Shown here: one piece after another, positions 17,123 to 26,186 of the stretch
How the letters are laid out: the number at the start of each line of letters is the position of its first letter
How positions within the stretch are numbered: the first letter of the stretch is position 1
Origin: Mesorhizobium sp. WSM4311
GTDB taxonomy: Bacteria; Pseudomonadota; Alphaproteobacteria; Rhizobiales; Rhizobiaceae
Assembly (NCBI RefSeq): GCF_002295115.1
Contig: NZ_NSFV01000006.1
Span: forward strand, 198,501-262,500
Reading direction: 5' to 3'
DNA length: 64,000 nt
The notes under the pieces: generated by a model
Databases searched by the model: none
What the model saw: only the letters and a program-made list of their open reading frames with translations
What the model was told of the DNA's origin: nothing
Translations under genes and position numbers: made by a program

Positions 17123-18364
17123 ATGACGGAGATGAATCTCGGCATGACCGAGCGGCTGAAGCCGATCCACGCGCGCGTCGCGGCCATGGTGCGTGACGAG
17201 ATCATGCCGCTCGACAAGGAATTCTTGGGCGAAGTGGGCAAGGCAGGCGACCGCTGGGTCTACAGCCCACGCCAGGGCGAAATCCTCGAAGGGCTGAAGA
17301 AGACCGCAAGGGAGCGCGGCCTGTGGAATTTCTGGCTGACCGGCTCGGAACGCGGCTATGGCCTGTCCACCGTCGAATATGCCTATCTCGCCGAGGAAAT
17401 GGGCAAGGCGCATCTCGGCGCCGAAACCTTCAATTGCTCGGCGCCGGACACCGGCAATATGGAGGTGCTGGAGCGCTACGGCTCGGCCGACCACAAGAAG
17501 GAGTGGCTTGAGCCGCTTTTGGACGGAAAAATCCGCTCGGCCTATCTGATGACCGAGCCGGATGTCGCCTCGTCCGACGCCACCAACATTGCGATGCGCT
17601 GCGAGCGGCAGGGCGACGACTATGTGCTCAACGGCGAGAAATGGTGGGCCTCGGGCGCCGGCGATCCACGCTGCGCCATCTACATCGTCATGGTGCGGAC
17701 CGGCGGCGACGGCGAGCCGCAGCACCGCCGCCATTCGATGATCCTAGTGCCTTCGGACACAAAGGGCGTGACCAAGGCTCGGGCCATGCAGGTCTATGGC
17801 GACGACGACGCGCCGCATGGCCATATGCACCTGCGCTTCGACAATGTGCGTGTGCCCGCCTCGAACCTGATCCTCGGCGAGGGCAGGGGGTTCGAGATCG
17901 CGCAAGGGCGGCTCGGTCCCGGGCGCATCCATCACTGCATGCGCGCCATCGGCCAGGCCGAGATGGCGCTGGAGATGCTGTGCCAGCGCTCCGTGCGCCG
18001 CGAGGCCTTCGGCCAGAAGCTGGCGAAACTCGGCGCCAATTTCGACATCATCGCCGAATGCCGCATGGAGATCGAGATGGCCCGGCTGCTCTGCCTCAAG
18101 GCGGCTTGGATGATCGACCAGGGCGATGCGCGCGCCGCTGCCCCCTGGGTCAGCCAGATCAAGGTCATCGCGCCGCGCGTCGCGCTGAGGATCACCGACG
18201 AGGCGGTGCAGATGTTCGGCGCGCAAGGCATCAGCCAGGACACGCCTCTGGCGCGCTCGTGGACGCATCTGAGGACATTGCGCCTGGCCGACGGGCCAGA
18301 CGCCGTGCATCGCCGGCAAGTGGCGCGGACGGAGCTGAAGAAGTACACGCAGGAGAAGCTCTGA
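17123..18364 (+). CDS. Acyl-CoA dehydrogenase family protein (ACAD11-like)
   Basis: A 413-aa FAD enzyme: helical N-terminus, middle strand domain with YLMTEPDVASSDATNI (FAD and substrate contacts) and GEKWWASGAGDPR, then a helical C-terminal domain with RREAFGQKLAKLGANF and VQMFGAQGISQDTPLA. These match the dehydrogenase half of ACAD10/11. Such proteins can oxidise acyl-CoA or, with the kinase partner, remove phosphate from 4-phosphoacyl-CoA. It is divergent from the kinase operon. Confidence 0.9.
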   Translation: MTEMNLGMTERLKPIHARVAAMVRDEIMPLDKEFLGEVGKAGDRWVYSPRQGEILEGLKKTARERGLWNFWLTGSERGYGLSTVEYAYLAEEMGKAHLGAETFNCSAPDTGNMEVLERYGSADHKKEWLEPLLDGKIRSAYLMTEPDVASSDATNIAMRCERQGDDYVLNGEKWWASGAGDPRCAIYIVMVRTGGDGEPQHRRHSMILVPSDTKGVTKARAMQVYGDDDAPHGHMHLRFDNVRVPASNLILGEGRGFEIAQGRLGPGRIHHCMRAIGQAEMALEMLCQRSVRREAFGQKLAKLGANFDIIAECRMEIEMARLLCLKAAWMIDQGDARAAAPWVSQIKVIAPRVALRITDEAVQMFGAQGISQDTPLARSWTHLRTLRLADGPDAVHRRQVARTELKKYTQEKL

Positions 18365-18421
18365 GCAGGCGCTCGGTCAACCGTGCCATGGGCCTTCTGC
18401 CAACAACAAGGAGTGTCACCG

Positions 18422-19459
18422 ATGACCATTCCCTCCGAAATGAAGGCGTTGCTCCTGGTCGGCGACGGCTACACCAAGACGCCGAGCGGCAGCGCGCTCG
18501 CGTCGATGGAGCCCTATCTCGAGCCGGGCCGCATCGCGGTGCCTACGCCGGGCCCGAGCCAGGTGCTGATCAGGGTCAGCCTGGCTTCGATCAACCCATC
18601 CGACGTCGCCTTCATCAAGGGTCAGTACGGCCAGCCGCGCGTCAAGGGCCGGCCAGCCGGCTTCGAGGGCGTCGGCACGGTCGTTGCCGGCGGCGACGAC
18701 CCCTATGCCAAAAGCCTCGTCGGCAAGCGCGTCGCCTTCGCCACCGGCCTTAGCAACTGGGGCTCGTGGGCTGAATATGCCGTCGCCGAAGCGGCGGCCT
18801 GCATTCCGCTGCTCGAGACGGTGCGCGACGAGGACGGCGCTGCGATGATCGTCAATCCGATTACCGCCATCGCCATGTTCGACATCGTCAAGCAGGAGGG
18901 CGAAAAGGCCTTCGTCATGACCGCCGGCGCCAGCCAGCTTTGCAAGCTGATCATCGGCCTGGCCAAGGAGGAAGGGTTCCGGCCTATCGTCACCGTGCGC
19001 CGCGATGAGCAGATCGCGCTGCTGAAGGAGATCGGCGCTGCCCATGTGCTCAACGAGAAGGCGCCGGATTTCGAGGCCACGCTGCGCGAGGTGATGAAGG
19101 CGGAGCAACCGCGCATCTTCCTCGATGCGGTCACCGGGCCGCTGGCTTCGGCCATCTTCAACGCCATGCCGAAGCGCTCGCGCTGGATCATCTATGGACG
19201 GCTCGATGCCGACGCCACCATCATCCGCGAACCCGGCCAACTGATCTTCCAACACAAGCATATCGAGGGCTTCTGGCTGAGCGAATGGATGCGGCAATTC
19301 AAGGAGCGGCGCGGTCCAGCGATCCTGGAAGCGCAGAAGCGCTTTTCCGACGGACGCTGGTCGACCGATGTCACGGCTGTCGTGCCGCTCGCCGAGGCGA
19401 TCGCGCGGGTGCCGGCGGAACTGGCCAAGCCCAACGGCAAGGTTTTCATTCGGCCTTGA
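18422..19459 (+). CDS. Zinc-binding alcohol dehydrogenase/quinone oxidoreductase family protein
   Basis: A 345-aa MDR-superfamily protein. The N-terminal GroES-like domain has VSLASINPSDVAFIKGQYG and GFEGVGTVVAGG; the Rossmann domain has FVMTAGASQLCKLIIGLA. No zinc-ligand cysteines are visible, so it is closer to the NADPH:quinone or enoyl reductase branch. ATG at 18422 has AAGGAG upstream. It follows the acyl-CoA dehydrogenase by 57 bp and may be in the same transcript. Confidence 0.85.
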   Translation: MTIPSEMKALLLVGDGYTKTPSGSALASMEPYLEPGRIAVPTPGPSQVLIRVSLASINPSDVAFIKGQYGQPRVKGRPAGFEGVGTVVAGGDDPYAKSLVGKRVAFATGLSNWGSWAEYAVAEAAACIPLLETVRDEDGAAMIVNPITAIAMFDIVKQEGEKAFVMTAGASQLCKLIIGLAKEEGFRPIVTVRRDEQIALLKEIGAAHVLNEKAPDFEATLREVMKAEQPRIFLDAVTGPLASAIFNAMPKRSRWIIYGRLDADATIIREPGQLIFQHKHIEGFWLSEWMRQFKERRGPAILEAQKRFSDGRWSTDVTAVVPLAEAIARVPAELAKPNGKVFIRP

Positions 19460-19674
19460 TGCTGTTCGAAGCAACTCCAGAGACGCGAATACGAGGCCGT
19501 TCAGAGGTTCTTCCCGGTCAGAAGCCGCGGCGTCCAACCATCCGCGGCGGCCCGCGGAGATGATGGCCGCGTCTTTCAGCCCCTATGCCACTTCGCTTTG
19601 TCCGTGATATGCCGCCATCGAAATGCCGGACGGTGCGGGCAAGGGCTTGTTCCGGAATGTGTGGGGTGCCTTTG

Positions 19675-20856
19675 ATGACGATTTCCAAGCCGGTTTTCGA
19701 CCGTCTGGGACTTGGCCTGTGGATGGGAGCGTTCCTGGTCGTCCTTGCCATGATCCTGTGGTCGCCCGACACGCGTTCGGTGTTGCAGGCCTACAGATAC
19801 GGCAGTCAGGAATTCCTGGCCGGCCGGCCGCTCTACGATATCCAGTCCGAGATGGGATATCTCTACGCCCCGGCCTTTGCCGCGCTCTATGTTCCCATAC
19901 TCGAGCTCGGACCGCATCTGGGTGGACTGGCGTGGCATATCATCGGTTTCGCGGTGCTGACCTACGCCGCGATGCGGCAGGTGCGCAGGCTCGGCGGCGG
20001 GGAATTGCCATGGCTGCTTTCCTACGGCCTGTTCCTTGCCTTGCCGATGGCGCTGGGGGCGATCCGCAACGGCCAGGCGACGATCCTACTGACCGGCGCC
20101 TGCTGGCTTCTCACCTTGTCGGCGCTCGAAGGGCGGCGTGCCGAAACCTTCTTCTGGGCTTCGGTCGCCATCATCGCCAAGCCGACCGCGATCATCATGC
20201 TTTTGCTGGTCGGTGCCCTGCGCCTGCGGCTGATACCGGTGCTGGTGCTGGCGGTGCTGTTCGTGCTCGCCTTGCCCTATGCGTTCGCTCCCGCGAGCTA
20301 TCTCAACGACCAGTATCGTGTCTTTGGCGGGATGCTGACCTCGATGGCTGTCGACAATACCAGCCACTTTGTTCCCACCGACTTCACGGCGCCCTTCACG
20401 ACAATCGGCTTGCCCCTCCCGGAATTCGGCGCCACGATCGTGCGCATCGTCATGGCCTTGTTCACGCTTTCATTCGTCATCTGGTTCGATCGCAAGCTCG
20501 AACGCGGGACGGCTGGTCTCGTCATCTTCCTGGCGGCGACCTTCTACATGTGCGTCTTCAACCCGCGCGTCGAGCCCAACACCTATGCCATGATCGCCGT
20601 GCCGGCCGGTCTCGCTATCGCCTTGTTGTGGCGCGAGGAACGGGGTGGTGTCCTGGCTTCGGTGCTGTCCGTGATGCTGTTCCTGACCGGATTGACGGGC
20701 GTCGAACGTCACATCCATGATTTCCTGTACCCTTGGTTCCGGCCGATCGCGGTGACCCTCATTGCAGGTCCCCTGATCTGGTGGTTCTGGGCCAGGGCGC
20801 GAGGCAAGGTGAGGGGAGTCAAGGTGATGAATGAAAGGCCTGTCGCAAATGGCTGA
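19675..20856 (+). CDS. GT87/DUF2029 family membrane glycosyltransferase
   Basis: A 393-aa polytopic membrane protein with about ten hydrophobic segments. It has the DUF2029/GT87 pattern: YRYGSQEFLAGRPLYD and MGYLYAPAFAALYVP early (first periplasmic loop, acidic residues), GAIRNGQATILLTGACW and later NPRVEPNTYAM. GT87 enzymes use polyprenyl-phosphate sugars on the periplasmic side. ATG at 19675 is taken as start because it leads directly into the first membrane segment; upstream codons lack homology. Its 3' end overlaps the next gene by 26 bp. Confidence 0.82.
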   Translation: MTISKPVFDRLGLGLWMGAFLVVLAMILWSPDTRSVLQAYRYGSQEFLAGRPLYDIQSEMGYLYAPAFAALYVPILELGPHLGGLAWHIIGFAVLTYAAMRQVRRLGGGELPWLLSYGLFLALPMALGAIRNGQATILLTGACWLLTLSALEGRRAETFFWASVAIIAKPTAIIMLLLVGALRLRLIPVLVLAVLFVLALPYAFAPASYLNDQYRVFGGMLTSMAVDNTSHFVPTDFTAPFTTIGLPLPEFGATIVRIVMALFTLSFVIWFDRKLERGTAGLVIFLAATFYMCVFNPRVEPNTYAMIAVPAGLAIALLWREERGGVLASVLSVMLFLTGLTGVERHIHDFLYPWFRPIAVTLIAGPLIWWFWARARGKVRGVKVMNERPVANG

Positions 20857-21829
20857 GGCGCGGCCCGTTCTCGATATCGTCGCGCCGTTCTTGAACGAGG
20901 CCCAGTCGGCATCGGCCTTTGCCGCATTGCTCGACAAGCTCGAAGCCGAAGTGTCGCAGCGTTTCGGCATGGAAGTCCACAAGATTCTGGTGGACGACGG
21001 CAGCCGCGACGACGGCGCCGAGCGGTTTTCTCAGGCGCTGTCGGGTTCCTGGGAGATCGTCCGGCTCAGCCGCAATTTCGGCAAGGAGGTCGCGGTGCTC
21101 GCCGGCCTCGACCAGTCGCGCGGCGACATGGCGCTGGTCATGGACGCCGATCTCCAGCATTCGATGGACATCAGCCTGAAGATGATCGCCGAACTGGTGG
21201 AAAATCTGGATATCGACGTCGTCTACGCACAGAACGACCGCCGCGAGGCCAGTTGGCGGCGCAGCCAGCTGGCGAAGCTGTTCTACAGTCTGATCAACAG
21301 CAGCCAGCGTTTCGACATTCCAGAAAATGCCGGCGACTTCCGCGTCATGCGTGGCGCCGTGGTACGCGCACTGACCAGCCTGCGTGACAAAAGGCGCTTC
21401 AACAAGGGCCTGTTCGCCTGGGCCGGCTTCCGCCAGAAGGCCATAAGCTATTCGCCGGAAAACCGTGTCACCGGCAAGTCGAAATGGAGCCGGCTCAACC
21501 TGATCGCCTTCTCGCTGGAAGGGTTTACGTCCTTTTCCGTCATTCCGCTGCGCATCATCAGCCTGAGCGGGATGCTGGCGGCGCTGGCGGGGATCCTCTA
21601 CGGAGCCAAGGTGTTCTTCGAGGTGCTGTTCTACGGCATCGCCGTCCCCGGCTATCCCAGCCTCATGGTCGCCGTCGTCCTGCTCGGCGGCCTCAACCTC
21701 ACCTTGCTCGGCCTGATCGGCGAATATGTCTGGGTCACGCTTTCGGAAAGCAAGGACCGCCCGGTCTATATCGTGCGCGACGTCGTGCGCGGCGTTTCGG
21801 ACAGGCCGCCAGGCGCGTCCGGCGCATGA
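20831..21829 (+). CDS. Glycosyltransferase family 2 (polyprenyl-phosphate type)
   Basis: A 332-aa GT2 enzyme. ILVDDGSRDDGAE and MDADLQH carry the nucleotide/metal-binding Asp residues, RNFGKEVAVLAGLD matches the ArnC/GtrB/DPM1 group, and two C-terminal membrane helices (about residues 235-255 and 270-300) anchor it. Such enzymes transfer a sugar to polyprenyl phosphate. It would supply the donor to the GT87 upstream and the GtrA protein downstream. ATG at 20831 overlaps the preceding gene; MAEARPVLDIVAPFLNE six codons later is an alternative start. Confidence 0.9.
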   Translation: MKGLSQMAEARPVLDIVAPFLNEAQSASAFAALLDKLEAEVSQRFGMEVHKILVDDGSRDDGAERFSQALSGSWEIVRLSRNFGKEVAVLAGLDQSRGDMALVMDADLQHSMDISLKMIAELVENLDIDVVYAQNDRREASWRRSQLAKLFYSLINSSQRFDIPENAGDFRVMRGAVVRALTSLRDKRRFNKGLFAWAGFRQKAISYSPENRVTGKSKWSRLNLIAFSLEGFTSFSVIPLRIISLSGMLAALAGILYGAKVFFEVLFYGIAVPGYPSLMVAVVLLGGLNLTLLGLIGEYVWVTLSESKDRPVYIVRDVVRGVSDRPPGASGA

Positions 21830-22644
21830 CGCGGCGCATCCGCCTGATCGCCGACGATTACGGCCTGGCGCCCGGCGTTTCCGCCGGAATTCTCGACCTG
21901 CTCGATCGCGGCCGCCTGACCGGCACCAGTTGCATGACCGGCTTTCCGGAATGGCGTGATGCGGCGGCGCGCATAAAGCCGCTGCGCGGCCGCGCAGCGG
22001 TGGGGCTGCACTTGACCCTCACCGACCAGCCAGCCGTCACCGGCCGGTCGAGCCTGGCGCCGGAAGGCCGGCTGCCGCCGCTGCGTTCGCTGGCGCTGCC
22101 GGTGCTGCGCGCAAGCATTGATGAGCGCGATGTCCATGCCGAGCTGGACGCGCAGCACAGCCGCTTCGTCGAGGCGCTTGGCCGCCAGCCCGACTTCATC
22201 GACGGGCATCAGCACGTGCATTTCCTGCCCGTCGTGCGCACATGGCTGCGGGGGTGTTTTCCCGAAGCCGGCGGCCGGCCGGCGCTGCGTGGCGCTCCGG
22301 CGCTGGGCGATGCCGTCGTCGCGCCGAAGGTCGCGGCAATCGCCGCCGTGGCCGCCGGCTTCAACCGGTCGATGGCACGCGCCGGCTTTACCCTTTTCGA
22401 GCCGCTCGCCGGCATCTATGACTGGCGGCAGCCCGAACGGTTCGCGCCGGTTCTGCAGGCCGCCCTCGAGGCGCTGCCGGAACGAGGCCTGTTCATGTGC
22501 CATCCCGGCCATGTTGACGAGACGCTGCGGGCGCGCGACCCGATGCAAGGCGTGCGCGAGGTGGAATACGCGGTGCTGGCCTCCGACGCGTTCGGTGCGA
22601 GCCTCGCACGCGCCGGCGTCGAGATCATGGACGGCAAGGGATGA
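21826..22644 (+). CDS. ChbG/HpnK (YdjC) family deacetylase
   Basis: A 272-aa carbohydrate deacetylase-fold protein. IADDYGLAPGVS at the N-terminus has the metal Asp pair (D10, D11), and FIDGHQHVHFLP the histidines; MCHPGHVDETLR lies near the C-terminus. ChbG removes acetyl groups from chito-oligosaccharides and HpnK acts in hopanoid synthesis. Here the glycosyltransferase context suggests deacetylation of an N-acetyl sugar on a lipid or glycan. 4-bp overlaps on both sides. Confidence 0.88.
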   Translation: MTRRIRLIADDYGLAPGVSAGILDLLDRGRLTGTSCMTGFPEWRDAAARIKPLRGRAAVGLHLTLTDQPAVTGRSSLAPEGRLPPLRSLALPVLRASIDERDVHAELDAQHSRFVEALGRQPDFIDGHQHVHFLPVVRTWLRGCFPEAGGRPALRGAPALGDAVVAPKVAAIAAVAAGFNRSMARAGFTLFEPLAGIYDWRQPERFAPVLQAALEALPERGLFMCHPGHVDETLRARDPMQGVREVEYAVLASDAFGASLARAGVEIMDGKG

Positions 22645-23051
22645 GCGGCGCCGACCAGCCCCGGCGTTCGACCGGCAGCAAGATCGTGCGCTTTGCCACT
22701 GTCGGACTGGCGAACACGGCCATCGACCTTGCCGGCTTTTTTCTGCTGCTCAAGCTGCATGTCCCGCCGCTGCCGGCCAATGTCGTCTCATGGTCGATCG
22801 CCGTCATCTTCTCTTTCTTGGCCAACGGCTTCTGGTCGTTCGAGCGCAACCAGGCCATCCGGCTGCATGACGCCTTCGTGCGTTTCGTCTCGCTTGGGGC
22901 ATTGATTTCGCTCGGCGTCTCCAGCCTGTCGATCGCGCTGTTCGCCGGCATCGCAGGCGTGTGGCCGGCAAAGATCGGCGGTGTCATCGTGGCGGCGGTG
23001 CTGAATTTCCTTGCCGCGCGCTGGTCGATCGAAGGCCGGTTGCTGAAGTAA
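22641..23051 (+). CDS. GtrA family protein
   Basis: A 136-aa protein with four predicted membrane helices (about residues 15-35, 42-62, 75-97 and 103-123), typical GtrA size. FATVGLANTAIDLAGFFLL and ANGFWSFERNQ match the family. GtrA proteins are thought to help translocate polyprenyl-linked sugars across the inner membrane. It is the last gene of the GT87-GT2-ChbG-GtrA operon and is convergent with the RND gene, only 3 bp apart. Confidence 0.88.
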   Translation: MSGADQPRRSTGSKIVRFATVGLANTAIDLAGFFLLLKLHVPPLPANVVSWSIAVIFSFLANGFWSFERNQAIRLHDAFVRFVSLGALISLGVSSLSIALFAGIAGVWPAKIGGVIVAAVLNFLAARWSIEGRLLK

Positions 23052-23054
23052 CGG

Positions 23055-26000
23055 CTACTGCGCCCGCTCCGCACCGACGTAAGCGGCTTCCTCGAGCTCG
23101 CGCTTCAGGCGTGTTTCCTCGTGGGTCTTCGGTGTGACGAAGCGGCCAAGCAGGAGATAGGCGACCGGCGTCAGGAACAGTGTCGAGACGGTGGCCAGCC
23201 CCAGCCCGCCGACGATGACCCAGCCGAGCGCCACGCGTGCCTCGGCACCCGCGCCCGCCGCCAGCACCAGCGGCACGCCGCCAAGTATGGTGCAGATCAT
23301 CGTCATCATCACCGGCCGCAGGCGGATGGTCGAAGCCTGCTCGATCGCCTCGCGCACGCCGAGCCCGCGATCGCGCAGCTGGTTGGCGAACTCGACGATC
23401 AGGATGCCGTTCTTCGCCATCACGCCGACCAGCAGCACCAGGCCGATCTGGCTGTAGGCGTTGAGGCTGGTGCCCGACAGCAGCAAGGCGAAGATCGCGC
23501 AGGCCAGGCCGAGCGGCACGGTCGCCATGATGATGACGGCGCTGACGAAGCTTTCGAACTGGGCGGCCAGCACCAGGAGGATGATGACCAGCGCGAAGCC
23601 GAAGATGGTGACCATGGCGCTGTTGGTTTCGCCCAGCGTGGCGGCTTCGGCCAGCGGCAGGATGCGGCTGCCCGGCGGCAAGAGCGGCGTGGCGATCTCC
23701 TCGGCGCGGCTCAGCGCGTCGCCAAGCGCGAAATTGCCCGAGAGGTTGGAGGTGATGGCCACCGATGGCTGCTGCTGTTCGCGAGACAGCGATGGCGGCA
23801 CGGCGCGTTCGGTCAGCGTGGCTATGGTCGACATCGGCACGAAGCGGCCGTCTCCCGTCTTCAGGAAGACGTTTTCCAGATCGGTCGGATCGTTGATCGG
23901 ATTGGTGGTCGAGACCAGTTTCACGCCATAGCTGCGGTCGGCGATGTAGACGTCGACGACATCGTTGCCGTCGAGCATGGCCTGCATGGTGTTGGCCAGC
24001 CCCGTGATGTCGATGCCGAGGTCTGAGGCGCGCTCGCGATCGATGGCGACGGCCAGCTGCGGCTGCGTCGGGTCGATCGACAGGCGCGGCGTCTGGAAGC
24101 GCGGGTCCTTCTGCATCTCGGCGATGATCTTCACCGCCGCGTCGCCGAGCGCCTTGCGGTCGTTGCCGACCAGCGCGAATTGCAGGCCGTTGCCGGCGCC
24201 GCGGATGCCGAGGCTGTTGGGCTGCACCGGGAAGATGCGCACGCTCGGCACCTGCCTGGTCAGCTGGCTGATCTCGGCCATGATCTCCTGCTGGCTGCGG
24301 CTGCGCTCGTTCCAGGGCGCCAGCGTCATCACCATGAAGCCGGAATTGTAGGAGCCGTTCTGGCCGGCATTCTCGAAGGTCGAGCGGATCTCGCCGGAAT
24401 CGCGCATCGGCTGGATCAGCTTCTCGATCTTCTGCATCTGCTGCGTCGTGTAGTCGAGGCTGACGCCTTGCGGCGCATTGATGCGCAACAGCACGGCCGC
24501 GCGGTCCTCGGTCGGCGTCAGTTCCTGGCGGATGGTGCCGAACAGGGTGAAGGCAGTGCCGGCAAACAGCACCGCGACCAGGACCACGATCCAGGGCGCA
24601 TCGAGGCAAGCGTGCAGGGTGCGCCTGTAGGCGGTATTCAACACGCCGCCGATACGGGCGCCGAAGCCGTGGCCGCCCTCGTGGTGAAGTGAGGCGCCGG
24701 TCAGCATGCGCGAGGCGAGCATCGGGCAAAGCGTCAGCGCCACCACGCAGGACAGCAGCACCGACATGGCAAGCACGAAGCCGAATTCGCGGAACAGGCC
24801 GCCGGTCTGGCCGGGCAGGAAGGAGATCGGCACGAAGACGGCGACCAGTGTCAGCGTCGTGGCAACGACGGCAAAAAACACTTCCTGCGCGCCGAGCACG
24901 GCGGCCGCACGCGGCCCCATGCCTTCGTTGCGCCGTCGCACGATGTTTTCAAGCACAACTATGGCGTCGTCGACGACAAGGCCCGTCGCCAGCACCATGG
25001 CGAGCAGCGTCAGGATGTTGACCGAGAAGCCAGCCAGATAGATGGCGGCGATGGTGCCGATCATGGCGACCGGCATCGACAGGCCGGGGATGAGCGTGGC
25101 GCGCCAGTCGAGCAGGAAGATGTAGATGACGATCAGCACCATGGTCACCGACAGGCCGAGCGCGATCTCGACCTCGTGGACCGCGCCCTTGACGAAGACG
25201 GCGTCGTCGCTGGTGATCTTGATCGCCATGCCCTTGGGCAGGTTTTCCTGCAGCTTGGCGACAGCGGCCTGAACGCCGGTCGAGATGTCCAAAGTGTTCG
25301 ATTCCGCCTGGCGGATGATGCCCATGCCGATGCCGGTCTTGCCATCGGAACGCAGCGTGGTCTGGCCGACATCGGGGCCGAGCGTGACGGTGGCGACATC
25401 GCGGATGCGCGTCGTGCCGCCGATGATGATGTTTTCGAATTCCTCGGGCGTGGTCACGTCCGCCGTGGTGCGGACGATCAGGTCCTGGTTGGTCGTGGTG
25501 ATCGATCCGGCAGGGGAATCGAAGGCGACCGACGCCAGGGCTGTCCGGAGGTCGGCGACGGTGAAGCCGAGGCTGGCGAGCTTGTTCTGGTCGACGTCGA
25601 TGCGGAAGATCTTGTCGCGGTCGCCATAGACCTGGACGTCGGCGACGCCGGGCACGGCTGCCAGTTCGTCCTCGATCTGATCCTGCACCACCACGGTCAT
25701 GTCCTGGACCGACATGTTGTCGGACGTCACAGCAAGCCGCATCACCGCATCGGAATTGGCATCGGCCTTGACGATGCGCGGCGGATCGGCGGTGTCCGGT
25801 ATCTGGTTGGCGACGCGGCCGACGGCATCGCGCACGTCGGAGGCCGCGACGTTGAGGTCGACGCCGTCGTTGAATTCGATGGTGACGCGGCTCTGGCCGA
25901 ACGAGGAGGAAGACGAGATCGACTTGACGCCGGAGACGCGGGCGACGGCACCTTCGATCGTGTCGGTGAGCTCGCGGTCGACGGTTTCGGCCGCGGCGCC

Positions 26001-26186
26001 CTGGAAGGTGGTGGAAACGGTGACCACGGCGCGGTCGACGTCCGGAAGTTCGCGGATCTCGACGCCGTAGAAGGCGGCGAGGCCGGCAACCGCGATGAGG
26101 ACGTTGAGCACGAAGGCCATGACCGGCCTGCGGATGAACAGCGCGGTGAAGCCGGTATCGCCGGCGGCGTTGACGGGTCCGGTCAT
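23055..26186 (-). CDS. RND efflux transporter permease (AcrB/MexF-type)
   Basis: A 1043-aa resistance-nodulation-division pump. FIRRPVMAFVLNVLIAVAG begins the first membrane helix; two large periplasmic loops follow TM1 and TM7; GLVVDDAIVVLENIVRR carries the proton-relay Asp pair in TM4. The C-terminal half repeats the fold (VLLVGVMAKNGILIVEFANQ). Full length. The start at 26186 overlaps the adaptor stop by 4 bp; a longer frame upstream is the adaptor's shadow. It exports hydrophobic or amphiphilic compounds. No outer-membrane TolC-type gene is adjacent. Confidence 0.93.
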   Translation of the reverse strand: MTGPVNAAGDTGFTALFIRRPVMAFVLNVLIAVAGLAAFYGVEIRELPDVDRAVVTVSTTFQGAAAETVDRELTDTIEGAVARVSGVKSISSSSSFGQSRVTIEFNDGVDLNVAASDVRDAVGRVANQIPDTADPPRIVKADANSDAVMRLAVTSDNMSVQDMTVVVQDQIEDELAAVPGVADVQVYGDRDKIFRIDVDQNKLASLGFTVADLRTALASVAFDSPAGSITTTNQDLIVRTTADVTTPEEFENIIIGGTTRIRDVATVTLGPDVGQTTLRSDGKTGIGMGIIRQAESNTLDISTGVQAAVAKLQENLPKGMAIKITSDDAVFVKGAVHEVEIALGLSVTMVLIVIYIFLLDWRATLIPGLSMPVAMIGTIAAIYLAGFSVNILTLLAMVLATGLVVDDAIVVLENIVRRRNEGMGPRAAAVLGAQEVFFAVVATTLTLVAVFVPISFLPGQTGGLFREFGFVLAMSVLLSCVVALTLCPMLASRMLTGASLHHEGGHGFGARIGGVLNTAYRRTLHACLDAPWIVVLVAVLFAGTAFTLFGTIRQELTPTEDRAAVLLRINAPQGVSLDYTTQQMQKIEKLIQPMRDSGEIRSTFENAGQNGSYNSGFMVMTLAPWNERSRSQQEIMAEISQLTRQVPSVRIFPVQPNSLGIRGAGNGLQFALVGNDRKALGDAAVKIIAEMQKDPRFQTPRLSIDPTQPQLAVAIDRERASDLGIDITGLANTMQAMLDGNDVVDVYIADRSYGVKLVSTTNPINDPTDLENVFLKTGDGRFVPMSTIATLTERAVPPSLSREQQQPSVAITSNLSGNFALGDALSRAEEIATPLLPPGSRILPLAEAATLGETNSAMVTIFGFALVIILLVLAAQFESFVSAVIIMATVPLGLACAIFALLLSGTSLNAYSQIGLVLLVGVMAKNGILIVEFANQLRDRGLGVREAIEQASTIRLRPVMMTMICTILGGVPLVLAAGAGAEARVALGWVIVGGLGLATVSTLFLTPVAYLLLGRFVTPKTHEETRLKRELEEAAYVGAERAQ

